64,000 bases of DNA from Sphingomonas sp. Leaf9 (lineage in GTDB: Bacteria; Pseudomonadota; Alphaproteobacteria; Sphingomonadales; Sphingomonadaceae), in contig NZ_LMKC01000003.1 of NCBI RefSeq assembly GCF_001421355.1, positions 558,164-622,163 of the forward strand, in the 5' to 3' direction. The notes beneath the pieces are model-generated. The model did no database searches, was not told where the DNA came from, and was given only the letters and a program-made list of their open reading frames with translations. Below, in pieces: positions 1 to 9,772 of the stretch (its first letter is position 1; every line of letters begins with the position of its first letter). A program made the translations under genes and the position numbers.

Positions 1-2
1 AT

Positions 3-359
3 CTCGGCACGCTGGGCGACGATCCGATCGCGGTGATGGAGGCCGTGCGTGCGGAAGTGGCAGTGGTGCACCCGCCGGCATGGCATCGTTTCCCCCATGC
101 CTTCCTGCACATCTTCGCGTCCGGATATGCGTCGGGCTATTACAGCTATCTATGGGCTGAAGTGCTTGCGGCCGACGGTTTCCAGCACTTTGTTGAAGGA
201 GGGCGGATCGACCGTTCCGTCGCCGCGAAATTTCGCAAGGAGGTCCTGGCACGCGGGGCCAGTCGCCCGGCCGCCGACAGTTTCCGCGCGTTTCGCGGGC
301 GCGATGCCGACCCGGCCGCCATGCTGGTCCGCCATGGACTGACCGCCGATGCCCGCTGA
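3..359 (+). CDS. M3 family oligopeptidase, C-terminal fragment (cut by window edge)
   Basis: This is the last ~118 residues of a protein whose start lies left of the window. The segment contains [20 protein letters not shown], then VLAADGF and a [10 protein letters not shown] tail, which matches the C-terminal end of M3 zinc peptidases of the oligopeptidase A/Dcp type; the G-Y-(x)-S/A-G-Y-Y-S-Y stretch forms part of the substrate site in that family. The HExxH zinc motif should lie upstream, outside the window. The family is cytoplasmic and degrades short peptides. The stop overlaps the start of the next gene by 11 bases, so the two are probably co-translated. The family call is firm; the subfamily (PrlC or Dcp) is not. 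Confidence 0.85.
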   Translation, partial: LGTLGDDPIAVMEAVRAEVAVVHPPAWHRFPHAFLHIFASGYASGYYSYLWAEVLAADGFQHFVEGGRIDRSVAAKFRKEVLARGASRPAADSFRAFRGRDADPAAMLVRHGLTADAR

Positions 360-1428
360 TCCGAACGGCGACGGCGTCCGGTCATGGCGTAGCGAAGCGA
401 TCCGCCGGATCGAGGCCGACTATAACCGATCGGCGGACACACACCTGATACGGCTGGACCTGCCGCGCTATCCGGGCATCACCCTGTATCTGAAGGACGA
501 GAGCAGCCATCCGACCGGCAGCCTGAAGCATCGCCTCGCGCGGTCGCTGTTCCTTTACGCGCTGTGCAATGGCTGGATCGGGCCGGACACCTGCATCATC
601 GAAGCCTCGTCGGGATCGACCGCCGTCAGCGAAGCGTATTTCGCGCGGATGCTGGGGCTGCGCTTCATTGCGGTGGTGCCGGCGGCCACAGCCGCACCCA
701 AGCTCGACGCGATCCGTTTCCACGGTGGCGAAATTCATGCAGTCGACGATCCGCGAACCGTCTACGACGTCGCCCACCGGCTTGCCGCCGAGACGCGGGG
801 GCATTATCTCGACCAGTTCACCTATGCTGAGCGGGCCACCGACTGGCGCGGCAACAACAACATCGCCGAGAGCATTTTTGCACAGATGGCGGCGGAGGAG
901 CAGCCCATTCCGGCCTGGGTTGTCTGCGGTGCTGGAACCGGGGGCACGTCGGCCACGATCGGCCGGTATATCGGCTATCGGCGCTATGCGACCCGCCTTT
1001 GCGTTGCCGATCCGGTTAATTCGGTATTCCATCGCCATTTCGAAGATCGCTCGGTGACAGCGCTGGCGGATGGCTGTGCGAGCCGGATCGAGGGGATCGG
1101 CCGGCCGCGGGTCGAACCCAGCTTCATACCCTCCGTGATCGATCGGATGATCGCGGTCGGGGACGGCGACAGCATTGGCGCCATGCGCGCGATCTCCGAC
1201 CGCTTGGGACGCCGCGTGGGCGGATCGACCGGCACGAACCTTGTCGCCTGTGCGCGGATCGTTGCCGAGATGCACGCGGCAGGCGAACAGGGTTCGATCG
1301 TCACCATCCTGTGCGACGGCGGCGAACGCTATTCGTGCACCTACCACGACGATCGCTGGCTGGAAGCCCGTGGTATCGAATGGCGGGCAGCCGAAGCAGC
1401 GATCCGGGCGATGACGACTGCGATCTAG
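349..1428 (+). CDS. PLP-dependent cysteine synthase/desulfhydrase family protein
   Basis: A 359-residue fold-type II PLP enzyme. Visible are the PLP-binding lysine in PTGSLKHR (Lys60), the substrate/phosphate loop SSGST (87-91) and the PLP-phosphate glycine loop GAGTGGT (194-200). The [14 protein letters not shown] arrangement is that of Cds1-like proteins, annotated as L-cysteine desulfhydrases, rather than classic CysK/CysM, which have S-x-K-D-R. Expected reaction: beta-elimination or replacement on cysteine or a related beta-substituted amino acid, in the cytoplasm. The ATG overlaps the preceding peptidase gene by 11 bases, suggesting translational coupling. The exact substrate is inferred only from family resemblance. 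Confidence 0.8.
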   Translation: MPADPNGDGVRSWRSEAIRRIEADYNRSADTHLIRLDLPRYPGITLYLKDESSHPTGSLKHRLARSLFLYALCNGWIGPDTCIIEASSGSTAVSEAYFARMLGLRFIAVVPAATAAPKLDAIRFHGGEIHAVDDPRTVYDVAHRLAAETRGHYLDQFTYAERATDWRGNNNIAESIFAQMAAEEQPIPAWVVCGAGTGGTSATIGRYIGYRRYATRLCVADPVNSVFHRHFEDRSVTALADGCASRIEGIGRPRVEPSFIPSVIDRMIAVGDGDSIGAMRAISDRLGRRVGGSTGTNLVACARIVAEMHAAGEQGSIVTILCDGGERYSCTYHDDRWLEARGIEWRAAEAAIRAMTTAI

Positions 1429-1966
1429 GCCATACGGGACCGATTAGTAGCGCTGGACTATCTCGACGCGTATCATGCCGCCGGACTTGTCGGACGCAGT
1501 CGATCCACGACACTGGACGCGGTGGAAGCCTTTCAGTGCGCTAATTGGCTGAAGACCGATCGCGATTTCGGCGGGCCCAATAGCGAGACCCGTCGAAAAA
1601 TAGCTCAGCCCATCAAGCGGTCCCATTGTTGCTGACGGCGTGCCAGCCGGGCTCCAGCGGCCCGCTCGTCTCTGTCGAGGGCACCGGTGATGCACCGGTG
1701 GTCAAGGGCGGCGGACCTTCAGCGATGCTGTGATCGGGTGCAGTGACGGTCGCGTTGTCGGGGCGGTGGGCCAGCGAAGGCGAACAGACTCTCAACATGC
1801 GCTATACCAATCATGACCGGCGTCGACCTTGCCGACACGCGCAGCGACAATGACACGCCCGCCACGTTTATCAGCGAGGATTCGCGAGGGCGTGCGTCGA
1901 CGTCGGGCAAATCCTGACCGCCGCCATCCCCCGTCGCAGTGAGGTAACCCACAACCCGCCGTTAGT
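1429..1966. other. 538-base gene-free interval, possibly decayed coding DNA
   Basis: No intact gene is supported here. Short open stretches occur in all three minus-strand frames. One ends in SGGMIRVEIVQRY and has a PAGTPSATM segment that faintly recalls the end of a CBM6-like carbohydrate-binding module, but no frame is continuous. The interval also contains two self-complementary CACCGGTG octamers (1682-1689 and 1693-1700). It lies downstream of both convergent flanking genes, so it may be a degraded gene end or transcription-termination space. I see no clear Rho-independent terminator. Confidence 0.4.
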
Positions 1967-4321
1967 TCATTTTTTCCCAGCCCGCCAGCCAAGGCCCGGC
2001 CGGGGAAGACCGGCCACTCGAAACGTCGTGTGCGCGTCGGCACTCGAACTTGCACCGACCCAGAGATCGAACGTGCCGGGATCGACCACCCATCCCCTGG
2101 CGGCACTGCTCCAATATTGCAGGCTTTGTTCGTCAAGCTCGAAGCGGACCGTTCGCTGCTCGCCGGGGCGCAGCGACACGCGTTCGAACCCTTTCAGCTC
2201 GCGGACCGGCCGCGACGCCCTGCCCGATTGCTGGTGGAGGTAGAGCTGCACCACCTCGTCCCCGGCGCGGGTGCCGCGGTTGGTTACCGGTACCGACACG
2301 ACGACCCGCCCGCCGGGGGCCATGGTCGCGCTGTCGAGCACCGGCGCGCCGATCTCGAAGGTCGTATAGCTCAGCCCATAGCCGAACGGGAATTGCGGCG
2401 TTGACGGAATATCCCAATAACGCTTGCCCTGCTCCTTGGGCGCATGGGTCGTGTTGTGCGCGTAATAGATCGGCACCTGCCCGACGGTGCGCGGCCATGT
2501 CACGGGCAGCTTCCCGCCGGGATTGACGTCGCCGAACAGCGTGCGCGCGATCGCGGTGCCGCCGCGGGTACCACCATACCAGGCATGGAGGATCGCCGGC
2601 GCGCGCTCCAGCACCGCGCCCAGTTCGAGCGGACGGCCGCTCATCGTCACCACCCGCACCGGCTTGCCGGTCGCCAGCATCGCCTCGAACAGGCGCAACT
2701 GGTCACCCGGCAGCTTGAGATCGGAGCGCGATGCCCCCTCGCCGCTCATATCCTCCGCCTCGCCCAGCGTCAGGACGATCAGGTCGGAACGCTTGGCAAG
2801 CGCCACCGCGCGGTCGAACTCGTTCGCGGCACGCGCCGCGTCCCAGCGCGGTTCGGGCTTGGCGACGCCGGGGATGGTGATCGCCTCGAACATCGACGGC
2901 ACGTTGCGCTTGAGCTGTACGCCCGGCGCCGTCTCGACCGTCGCCGCCGACCCCAGCCGGTCGCGGACGCCCTCGAACACCGTGACCGTTTCGGGCAGAT
3001 CGTACTGGAACGCCCAAGGCCCCAGCATGTCGCGCTTCGAATTGGCCATCGCCCCGATCACCGCAACCCGCTTGTGCGCGCCCGCCACCAGCGGCAGCGC
3101 GCCGCCCTCGTTTTTCAGCAGCACGAACGAACGCTCGGCTGCCGCCTGCGCCTCGCGGCGATGGGCAGGGTCGGCCAGCGTCACCTTCGCCTGCGCCTCG
3201 TCGACATAGGGGTTCTCGAACAGCCCCATGCGGAATTTGGTCGTAAGGATGCGGCGAACCGCGCGGTCGAGCACCGCTTCGGTCAGTTTCCCGGCACGCA
3301 CCGACGTCGCCAGCGTCTCCGCCGAAGCCGCGGGGCCGAACGACATTTCCATGTCGTTGCCGGCATCGATGCTGCGCACCGCGGCATCGGCCTCGTCGCG
3401 GGCGAAATGCTGGACGACCTGATTCTTGGTGCCGTTGGCATCGGACACGACCCAGCCGTCAAAGCCCATCTGGTCGCGCAGCACATCCGTCAACAGCCAT
3501 TTGTTACCGACCGCCGGCACGTCGTTCAGGTCCATATAGGCGCTCATGACGTTACCCGCGCCCGCCTGTACCGCCGCGGCAAAGGGCGGCAGGATGACGT
3601 TGTAGAGCTGCGATTCCGAGAGATAGACGCTGTCGTAATCGCGACCACCTTCTGCTGCGGCATAGCCGGCGAAATGCTTGGGGCCGGAGACGATATGGCC
3701 GGGCGCACCGATCGCCGGCCCCTGAAACCCCTTCACCTGCGCGCGCGCCATCGCCGATCCGAGGAACGGGTCCTCGCCCGCGCCCTCGACGATCCGGCCC
3801 CAGCGTGGGTCGCGCGCGATATCGACCATCGGCGCGAATGCCCAGTGGATGCCGACCGCGCGCGCTTCGGCCGCGGCGACCGCCTGCGCCCGCTCGACGC
3901 CCGCCGGGTCCCACGATGCGGCATTGGCGATCGGCACCGGAAAGATCGTGCGGAACCCGTGGATGACGTCATAGCCGAAGATCAGCGGCACCTTCAGCCG
4001 GGTCTCTTCGACCGCAACCCGCTGCAACCGGTTGATGACGGCGGGGTCGGTGACGAACAGCAGCGACCCGACCTTGCCCTGCTTCACCACCGGTGCGAAC
4101 TGTTCGAACGCGCCGAACATGAACTGCTGCGACACCTGCCCGGCCTTTTCCTCCAGCGTCATCGCGCGCAGCAGCAGGTCGGCGCGCTGTTCGGCGCTCA
4201 ACCGGGCATTCATCCACGGTTGCGCCGCCGCCCCGGCCTGCCGCGCGGCAAGCGGCGTTCCGGCGGCGACCGCACCCGCCGCCAGTGCCACTGCACCGGC
4301 GGCCATCATCATCCTGCGCAT
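1967..4321 (-). CDS. Glycoside hydrolase family 3 beta-glycosidase (exported)
   Basis: A 784-residue GH3 protein. A hydrophobic, alanine-rich signal peptide covers residues 1-32. The (beta/alpha)8 domain carries the substrate motifs GPKHFAGY (213-220) and the catalytic nucleophile Asp294 in VVSDANG. The second domain carries the acid/base candidate Glu528 in DMSGEGASR. A fibronectin-III-like C-terminal domain follows (~690-775). The ATG at 4321 was chosen because GGAGG sits just upstream and the signal peptide starts there. Role: releases terminal beta-linked sugars in the periplasm or outside the cell. It is the last gene of the nine-gene minus-strand run, 25 bases after the carboxylesterase. 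The sugar specificity (glucose, xylose or other) cannot be read from sequence. Confidence 0.93.
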   Translation of the reverse strand: MRRMMMAAGAVALAAGAVAAGTPLAARQAGAAAQPWMNARLSAEQRADLLLRAMTLEEKAGQVSQQFMFGAFEQFAPVVKQGKVGSLLFVTDPAVINRLQRVAVEETRLKVPLIFGYDVIHGFRTIFPVPIANAASWDPAGVERAQAVAAAEARAVGIHWAFAPMVDIARDPRWGRIVEGAGEDPFLGSAMARAQVKGFQGPAIGAPGHIVSGPKHFAGYAAAEGGRDYDSVYLSESQLYNVILPPFAAAVQAGAGNVMSAYMDLNDVPAVGNKWLLTDVLRDQMGFDGWVVSDANGTKNQVVQHFARDEADAAVRSIDAGNDMEMSFGPAASAETLATSVRAGKLTEAVLDRAVRRILTTKFRMGLFENPYVDEAQAKVTLADPAHRREAQAAAERSFVLLKNEGGALPLVAGAHKRVAVIGAMANSKRDMLGPWAFQYDLPETVTVFEGVRDRLGSAATVETAPGVQLKRNVPSMFEAITIPGVAKPEPRWDAARAANEFDRAVALAKRSDLIVLTLGEAEDMSGEGASRSDLKLPGDQLRLFEAMLATGKPVRVVTMSGRPLELGAVLERAPAILHAWYGGTRGGTAIARTLFGDVNPGGKLPVTWPRTVGQVPIYYAHNTTHAPKEQGKRYWDIPSTPQFPFGYGLSYTTFEIGAPVLDSATMAPGGRVVVSVPVTNRGTRAGDEVVQLYLHQQSGRASRPVRELKGFERVSLRPGEQRTVRFELDEQSLQYWSSAARGWVVDPGTFDLWVGASSSADAHTTFRVAGLPRPGLGWRAGKK

Positions 4322-4346
4322 TCCGATCCTCCCCCCGTTCGTCATC

Positions 4347-6011
4347 TTACTTCTTGACCGGAACGGCCGCGAGATCGCGGTCGATCGTTGCGAGCAACGG
4401 GTCGGTGAACTGGTCGGGCAGATAGGTCTGCAGCCCGTACAGCGTCGTGCCGCGCGCCATGTCGAGCTGCGGGTTCTTGAGGAAGGCGGGGACATGCCGT
4501 TCGAGCACCGCGCGCGTCGCGGGATTGTCGAGCAGTTCGCCGATCGGCGTCGTCAGCGTCGTGTAGCGCCCCGATGCCTTGGCCGCCGCCAATGCCTGCG
4601 ACAGCCGATCGATATCCGCACCCCACGGATCGCGCGCGACCACGACCTTCCCGTCGGCGGCGAAGTCGGCGATCGTGTCGTTGGCACGGGTAAAGCGCGG
4701 CCAGTTGGGCAGCGTGCCGCCGTTCGGATCGCCGCGTTTGGCAAAATTGGCGAGATAGCTGCTCATCGCTTCGCCGACGCCCTCATCCTTGGCGGTCGTC
4801 TGCGCGCCATATTTGATGCGGGTGTTGTCGAAGAAATACGGGATATCGGTCGCGTGCTGCGCCCCGCCCTGCCCGATGGAATCGGCGACGTAGGAGAAGC
4901 GATAGCCATAGACCGGCACGCCCTTGTCGGCGATCATCGCCGATGCCTCGCGCCCGCCGGCGATCATGAAGCCGCTCTTGCCACCGATATCGGCGCTGGT
5001 CGCCCCGATCATCATCGGCATCCGGGCGAACCGGTCCTGCTCATACGCCTTGCGCACATCGACCACGACCTTGCCGTCGACGAACGGTCCCGAATTGGTC
5101 GGCGGGGCGCCGTTGCGCCCGGACATCTGCGCCATGTTCAGCCCGTCGAGCACATCCTCCGCCGACAGCGCCCGCAACCGTTGCAGTGCGTCGGGGGCGG
5201 CAGGGTCGATGCCCTTGGTCCGGGCGAAGTTGCCGCCGATCTTTTCCACGTCCGCCAACGTGTTGCCGGTGAATGCCTTCGCATCGCCGCCCGACATCAC
5301 CACCGCCTTGTCGAACAGGCCCTTCGCCTCGGGCGAGGTGACGAGCGCATGGACCGAGATGCCGCCGGCGCTCTCGCCCGAAATGGTCACGTTCGCCGGA
5401 TCGCCACCAAAGGATGCGATGTTGCGCTTCACCCATTGCAGCGCCGCGACCTGATCCATGATCCCGTAATTGCCCAGCCGCCCGCCATCGGCATTCGCCG
5501 CGGTCAGTTGCGGCAACGCGAAGGTGCCGAACCGGCCGACGCGGTAGTTGAAGCTGACGAACACCACGCCCTTCTTCGCCATGTTGGCACCGGCATAGGT
5601 CGGCGGCGACGCGCCACCGTTCACGAAGCCGCCGCCATAGATCCACACCAGCACCGGCAGCTTGCCCTTTGCCCCTGCCGGCCGCCAGACATTGGCGTAA
5701 AGGCAGTCTTCGGCCGGGGTGGTGCCAAGCGGCGCGGCGTCGCTGGGGAACGGTTTCTGCATGCAGTCCGCGCTATATTGCGTGGCGTCGCGCACCCCGG
5801 TCCATTTCGCGGCCGGTTGCGGCGCACGCCAGCGCAGCGGGCCGACCGGCGGGGCGGCGAAGGGAATACCTTTCCAGCTTTCGACGCCCTCGGCCAGCTG
5901 GCCGCGGACGGTACCGTTAACGGTACGGATCGTCGGGCCGGTCGACTGGGCGGCGGCGGGAATGGCGGTCAGCGCGGTGGCGACGATCAATGCTTTGGTG
6001 ATGCGGTTCAT
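4347..6011 (-). CDS. Type B carboxylesterase family protein (exported)
   Basis: A 554-residue carboxylesterase/lipase family protein with a signal peptide (1-21, ending AAAQ). Family marks are EDCLYANVW (101-109), the oxyanion loop YGGGF (125-129) and the nucleophile elbow SGESAGG with Ser214. The charge-relay Glu and His lie in the C-terminal half as usual. It would hydrolyse carboxylic esters in the periplasm. It sits between two GH3 genes in the same direction, so it probably removes an acyl or aryl-ester group from the substrate those glycosidases process. A GGAGGG purine tract lies about 11 bases before the ATG. The family is certain; the substrate is inferred from context. Confidence 0.92.
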   Translation of the reverse strand: MNRITKALIVATALTAIPAAAQSTGPTIRTVNGTVRGQLAEGVESWKGIPFAAPPVGPLRWRAPQPAAKWTGVRDATQYSADCMQKPFPSDAAPLGTTPAEDCLYANVWRPAGAKGKLPVLVWIYGGGFVNGGASPPTYAGANMAKKGVVFVSFNYRVGRFGTFALPQLTAANADGGRLGNYGIMDQVAALQWVKRNIASFGGDPANVTISGESAGGISVHALVTSPEAKGLFDKAVVMSGGDAKAFTGNTLADVEKIGGNFARTKGIDPAAPDALQRLRALSAEDVLDGLNMAQMSGRNGAPPTNSGPFVDGKVVVDVRKAYEQDRFARMPMMIGATSADIGGKSGFMIAGGREASAMIADKGVPVYGYRFSYVADSIGQGGAQHATDIPYFFDNTRIKYGAQTTAKDEGVGEAMSSYLANFAKRGDPNGGTLPNWPRFTRANDTIADFAADGKVVVARDPWGADIDRLSQALAAAKASGRYTTLTTPIGELLDNPATRAVLERHVPAFLKNPQLDMARGTTLYGLQTYLPDQFTDPLLATIDRDLAAVPVKK

Positions 6012-6041
6012 CGGTTAAGAATCCCTCCGGGTTGGGCGAGG

Positions 6042-8264
6042 TCAGAAAGCGGGGCAGAGCCGGGCGCCCTTCAGCGCCGCGGCGGGAAGGGTCAGATCGG
6101 CTTGGGCGGCGCGGTCGGCGGACGATCCGCCGAGGGTGAAGCCGATTCGGCCGGTCGTCGGTCGCCAGCAGCTGCCGGCGACGTCATAGTCGGACACCGA
6201 TCTCGGATCGACGGCGATGCTGACCGTGCGGCCCTGGCGGGGAGCCAGATCGACCTTGGCAAAGCCGGCGAGGCGGCGGGGTGCCTCCCAGCCCGGCGCG
6301 GCGGCATAGAGCTGGGCTACCGCCTTGCCGGCGACGCGGCCGATGTTCGCAACCTTGAACCTCGCCTCGATCGTGCCGTTCTTCGCGGTCAGGGTCAAAT
6401 CGCTGTAGCGGAAGTCGGTGTAGGACAGGCCGTGGCCGAAGGCGAAGGCCGGGGTTAGCCCCTTCGCATCGAACCATTTATAGCCGACCGTCGCGCCTTC
6501 GGTATACCGGAACTCGCCCTTTACCGGTGGCTGCGGATGGGGCAGCTGGTCGAGGGTGGCCGGGAAGGTCATCGGCAGGTGGCCCGACGGATTGACCCGC
6601 CCGGTAAGCACGTCGGCGATCGCCTCCCCGCCCTCCGTCCCCGGATACCAGGCGGTCAGGATGCCGGCGACGCGCGGTGCCCATGGCGTCAGCACCGGCC
6701 CGCCATTTTCCAGCACGACGACGGTGCGACGATTGGCGCCGGCCACCGCATCGATCAACGCGTCCTGATTATCCGCCAGCGTCAACGACACATCGAACGC
6801 CTCCCCCGCCCATTGGGTCGCGAACACAATGGCGAGGTCGGCTTGTGCGGCAGCAGCGGCCGCTGCCGCGCGATCGGTGCCGTCGACGAAATCGATCGTC
6901 GCGCCGGGCAGGCGACGGCGCAGCGCTTCCAGCGGAGAGGACGGATAATACATGACCGGCCCCGGCCAGAAGGCGGGTTGCAGCCCCGGAACGGCATTGC
7001 CGCCCTTGGGATAGACCAGCGACGATCCGCCGCCCGCCAGCACGCCCTTGTCGGCATGGCCGCCAATCACGAGGATCCGCTTCGCGCTCGCCGCCAGCGG
7101 CAGGACGTTGCCACTGTTCTTCAGCAGCACGATCGCCTCGGCCGCATCGGCGCGGCTGACCGCACCGTTGCGCGCCAGCATGTCGGCGGGCAGGTCGAAT
7201 GGCGCGGCGGTTACCGGATGGTCGAACAGGCCGTGGCGCAGCATTGCATAGAGGATGCGCCCGACCATCGCGTCGATCCGCGCGGGCGGCACCCGCCCCT
7301 CGGCAATGGCGCGGCGCATATCCTCGCCGAAGAACGGTTTCACGTCGAAGGGATAGCCCGATTGCTGGTCCAGCCCCGCCGCCGATGCCGCCTCGGTCGA
7401 ATGGGTCGCGCCCCAGTCGGACATGACGAAACCCTTGAAGCCCCAGTCGCTTCGCAGCACCTTGGTCAGCAGCCACGGATTCTCGCACGAAAACGGGCCG
7501 TTAACACGGTTATAGGCGCACATCACCGCGCCCGGATCGCCGCGTTCCAGTGCGATTTCGAAGGCGAGCAGGTCGGACAGGTGCGCTGCCTTCGGGTCGA
7601 TCACCGCATTGCCCGCGTTGCGATCGGTCTCCTGATCGTTCAGCGCGAAATGCTTCATCGTCGAGATGACGTGCTGCGACTGGATGCCCGCGATCTGCGC
7701 GCCCGCCATGGTGCCCGCAAGCAGCGGGTCTTCCCCCGCATATTCGAAATTGCGCCCGTTGCGCGGCTCGCGCGTCAGGTTGACGCTGCCGCCGAGCAGG
7801 ACGTTGAAGCCCGAGGCATAGGCTTCCGCCCCGATCATCGCCCCGCCGCGCCTGGCGAGGTCCGGGTTCCACGTCGCGGCGGTGGCGAGGCCGGAGGGGA
7901 GCGCGGTCCGCTCACGCTTGCGCTTGGCCCCGCCCTGGCTGGCGACACCGATCCCGGCATCCGCCTGCCACTGCGCCGGAATGCCGAGCCGGGGGATGCC
8001 GGGAACATATCCCGCCGACCCTTCGCGCGCGCCGGCGGGGGCGGTGAACTGCTTGGGCGGAAAGTCGGTGGCAAACTGGCCAAAGATCAACGTCATCTTC
8101 TCCTCAGCCGTCATCACCCCCAACAACGCAGCAACGCGCGCCTCGGTCGGCTGGCGCTCGTCCATCCACGGGCCGGTCGCGACAGGAGCCGTCTGGGCAG
8201 CCGCAGGCATCGGCATCGACGCGGCGAGCGCGATACCCGCAACAATGGGCAGCAGGGGTTTCAA
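6042..8264 (-). CDS. Glycoside hydrolase family 3 protein, second copy (exported, TTG start)
   Basis: A 740-residue GH3 of the beta-glucosidase type with a signal peptide (~1-24). It shows KHFALND (204-210) and nucleophile Asp283 in FVMSDWGA, the SDW form found in many beta-glucosidases; a GEAFD segment in domain 2 may hold the acid/base Glu. The start was placed at a TTG because it directly precedes the signal peptide, has a GGGAGAAG ribosome site about 6 bases upstream, and overlaps the stop of the tannase-type gene as TTGA. Longer readings of this frame begin inside the upstream gene and are unlikely. The protein is only distantly similar to the GH3 at 1967-4321, so the two probably cut different linkages. 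Confidence 0.9.
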   Translation of the reverse strand: MKPLLPIVAGIALAASMPMPAAAQTAPVATGPWMDERQPTEARVAALLGVMTAEEKMTLIFGQFATDFPPKQFTAPAGAREGSAGYVPGIPRLGIPAQWQADAGIGVASQGGAKRKRERTALPSGLATAATWNPDLARRGGAMIGAEAYASGFNVLLGGSVNLTREPRNGRNFEYAGEDPLLAGTMAGAQIAGIQSQHVISTMKHFALNDQETDRNAGNAVIDPKAAHLSDLLAFEIALERGDPGAVMCAYNRVNGPFSCENPWLLTKVLRSDWGFKGFVMSDWGATHSTEAASAAGLDQQSGYPFDVKPFFGEDMRRAIAEGRVPPARIDAMVGRILYAMLRHGLFDHPVTAAPFDLPADMLARNGAVSRADAAEAIVLLKNSGNVLPLAASAKRILVIGGHADKGVLAGGGSSLVYPKGGNAVPGLQPAFWPGPVMYYPSSPLEALRRRLPGATIDFVDGTDRAAAAAAAAQADLAIVFATQWAGEAFDVSLTLADNQDALIDAVAGANRRTVVVLENGGPVLTPWAPRVAGILTAWYPGTEGGEAIADVLTGRVNPSGHLPMTFPATLDQLPHPQPPVKGEFRYTEGATVGYKWFDAKGLTPAFAFGHGLSYTDFRYSDLTLTAKNGTIEARFKVANIGRVAGKAVAQLYAAAPGWEAPRRLAGFAKVDLAPRQGRTVSIAVDPRSVSDYDVAGSCWRPTTGRIGFTLGGSSADRAAQADLTLPAAALKGARLCPAF

Positions 8265-9772
8265 GCGATCTTCTCCCTCACTCTTTTGTTCTGGTTCGTG
8301 TCGGTCGTACGGCGGCAGGCGAAACTGTCGGCTCGTGCCGGGTCGCCGCCGATCTCGACGGCCCGCGCTGGATAGGGGCAGAGCGGGCGGGTGGTGTTCG
8401 CCGCCGGATCGGTTCGGCGGGCGATCAGCCGGTCGGGCGCGCGTCCCTGTTCGACCCATGCCTCGATCGCCTGCTGCGGATCGAAGCGCGTGAAGCCCGG
8501 ACCACCACCGCAATGGCCCATGCCCGGGGCAAGGAACAGGCGATACCAATCGGCGGTCGGCATGCGAGCGGCGACGGCAGCATGATATTCAACGGAATCG
8601 AGCGGCGACACCACCGGATCGGCCAGGCCGTGATAATGGAGCAGCTTGCCTCCGGACGCGCGGAAGCGGGTTAGGTTCGGGTCGACCGCATCGATGACCG
8701 GCGACAGCGTGCGAACCGCGCGATCGAGGTCGCGGCCGAAATCGAACCGCCACCACGACCATGCCGGATCGGCAAAGGCCCAGACGCGCCAGAAACTGGT
8801 CCGCGCCGGCTGCGGTCGCCCACCGTCTGACAGATAGGCCGCCCAGCCCGCTTCGCTGCCCGGCAGCCACGGGTTGGTGACCCGCACGCCGCTGCGCGGG
8901 GCGACTGCGCCGCGATACATCTGGCGGGCGGCCGTGACCTGTTCGGCGGACAGGCACGGTTCGGCCCGGCCGGGTACGCACGCAAGGACGCCTGGATCGA
9001 AGCGGCAGGCGGCGGGATCGTTCAGCCAGTTGTTGCCGGCAAGGCCGCCCGCGGCGGAGCCGTTCTCGACCCGGCAGGTCGCCAGCGCGCCTTGTTGCAG
9101 CAACGCCAGTTCGCGCTGGCCGAGGATCGCACGGGAGTCGTCGCCTGTGGGATGGTTGGCGCGATATTGCCACAGGAATGCAGCATTCAGCCGGACCCGC
9201 GCCGCGCCCGGCGCGCCCGCGACGATCCCGTCGAAATCACCTGGAAAGCGCTGCGCCTCCATCAGCGCTTGATGCCCGCCGGTCGAACAGCCGTTGAAAT
9301 AACGGTAGCGCGGCGCCCGGCCGTAATAGCGCGTGGAGACGCGACGGGCGGCAGCCGCGCTCAGATGCACCGCGCGCCAGCCCCAGTCGACGATCGCCTG
9401 CGGTCGTCCCAGCGCGAAATCAGGATCGTCGCCGTCATGGCCGGTATCGGTCGCGACCACCGCCGCGCCCCGCGCCAGTTGCTCGGTCATTGCAACCAGC
9501 GGCAGCCGAGACGAATAGCCGCCATTGCCGAGCATCACCATGCGTCCGCTCCACGCAGCGCGTGGGGGCAACCACAGCTGATACCCGATCCGCGACCCGG
9601 CAACCGGCCGCAGCACGCCACTCACCCGGCAGACGCCACCCACCTCGGTCACCGTCGTCGCCCGTCCCGCCAGCGCGGCACAGGATCGGGCGGTCGCATC
9701 GACCGATCCGACCAGCACTGCCGCGATCGCCGTGGCGATACCGGCAAGGCGGGCGGGGTCAGCGCAGGACAT
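8261..9772 (-). CDS. Tannase/feruloyl esterase family hydrolase (exported)
   Basis: A 503-residue member of the tannase/feruloyl esterase family. The nucleophile elbow is FNGCSTGG with Ser163, preceded by Cys162, and a late GMGHCGGG segment places a cysteine directly after the likely catalytic histidine. This reproduces the CS-D-HC arrangement described for the family, where a disulfide ties the two catalytic loops together. A hydrophobic N-terminal segment (8-28) is a signal peptide, consistent with disulfide formation outside the cytoplasm. Such enzymes cleave galloyl, feruloyl or related hydroxyaromatic esters. The ATG at 9772 overlaps the upstream gene by 14 bases and the stop overlaps the downstream GH3 start by 4. 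The aromatic acid released is unknown. Confidence 0.88.
   Translation of the reverse strand: MSCADPARLAGIATAIAAVLVGSVDATARSCAALAGRATTVTEVGGVCRVSGVLRPVAGSRIGYQLWLPPRAAWSGRMVMLGNGGYSSRLPLVAMTEQLARGAAVVATDTGHDGDDPDFALGRPQAIVDWGWRAVHLSAAAARRVSTRYYGRAPRYRYFNGCSTGGHQALMEAQRFPGDFDGIVAGAPGAARVRLNAAFLWQYRANHPTGDDSRAILGQRELALLQQGALATCRVENGSAAGGLAGNNWLNDPAACRFDPGVLACVPGRAEPCLSAEQVTAARQMYRGAVAPRSGVRVTNPWLPGSEAGWAAYLSDGGRPQPARTSFWRVWAFADPAWSWWRFDFGRDLDRAVRTLSPVIDAVDPNLTRFRASGGKLLHYHGLADPVVSPLDSVEYHAAVAARMPTADWYRLFLAPGMGHCGGGPGFTRFDPQQAIEAWVEQGRAPDRLIARRTDPAANTTRPLCPYPARAVEIGGDPARADSFACRRTTDTNQNKRVREKIA

Noticed and set aside
2444..4357. 637-codon plus-strand open frame opposite the first GH3 gene
   Set aside because: It is antisense to a convincing GH3 gene, rich in Arg/His/Pro/Gly typical of GC-rich antisense reading, and has no recognisable motif or ribosome site.
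4032..6458. 808-codon plus-strand open frame spanning parts of three minus-strand genes
   Set aside because: It crosses gene boundaries of the esterase and both GH3 genes and shows only antisense-type composition.
6537..8375. 612-codon plus-strand open frame opposite the second GH3
   Set aside because: Antisense of a well-supported gene with no domain features.
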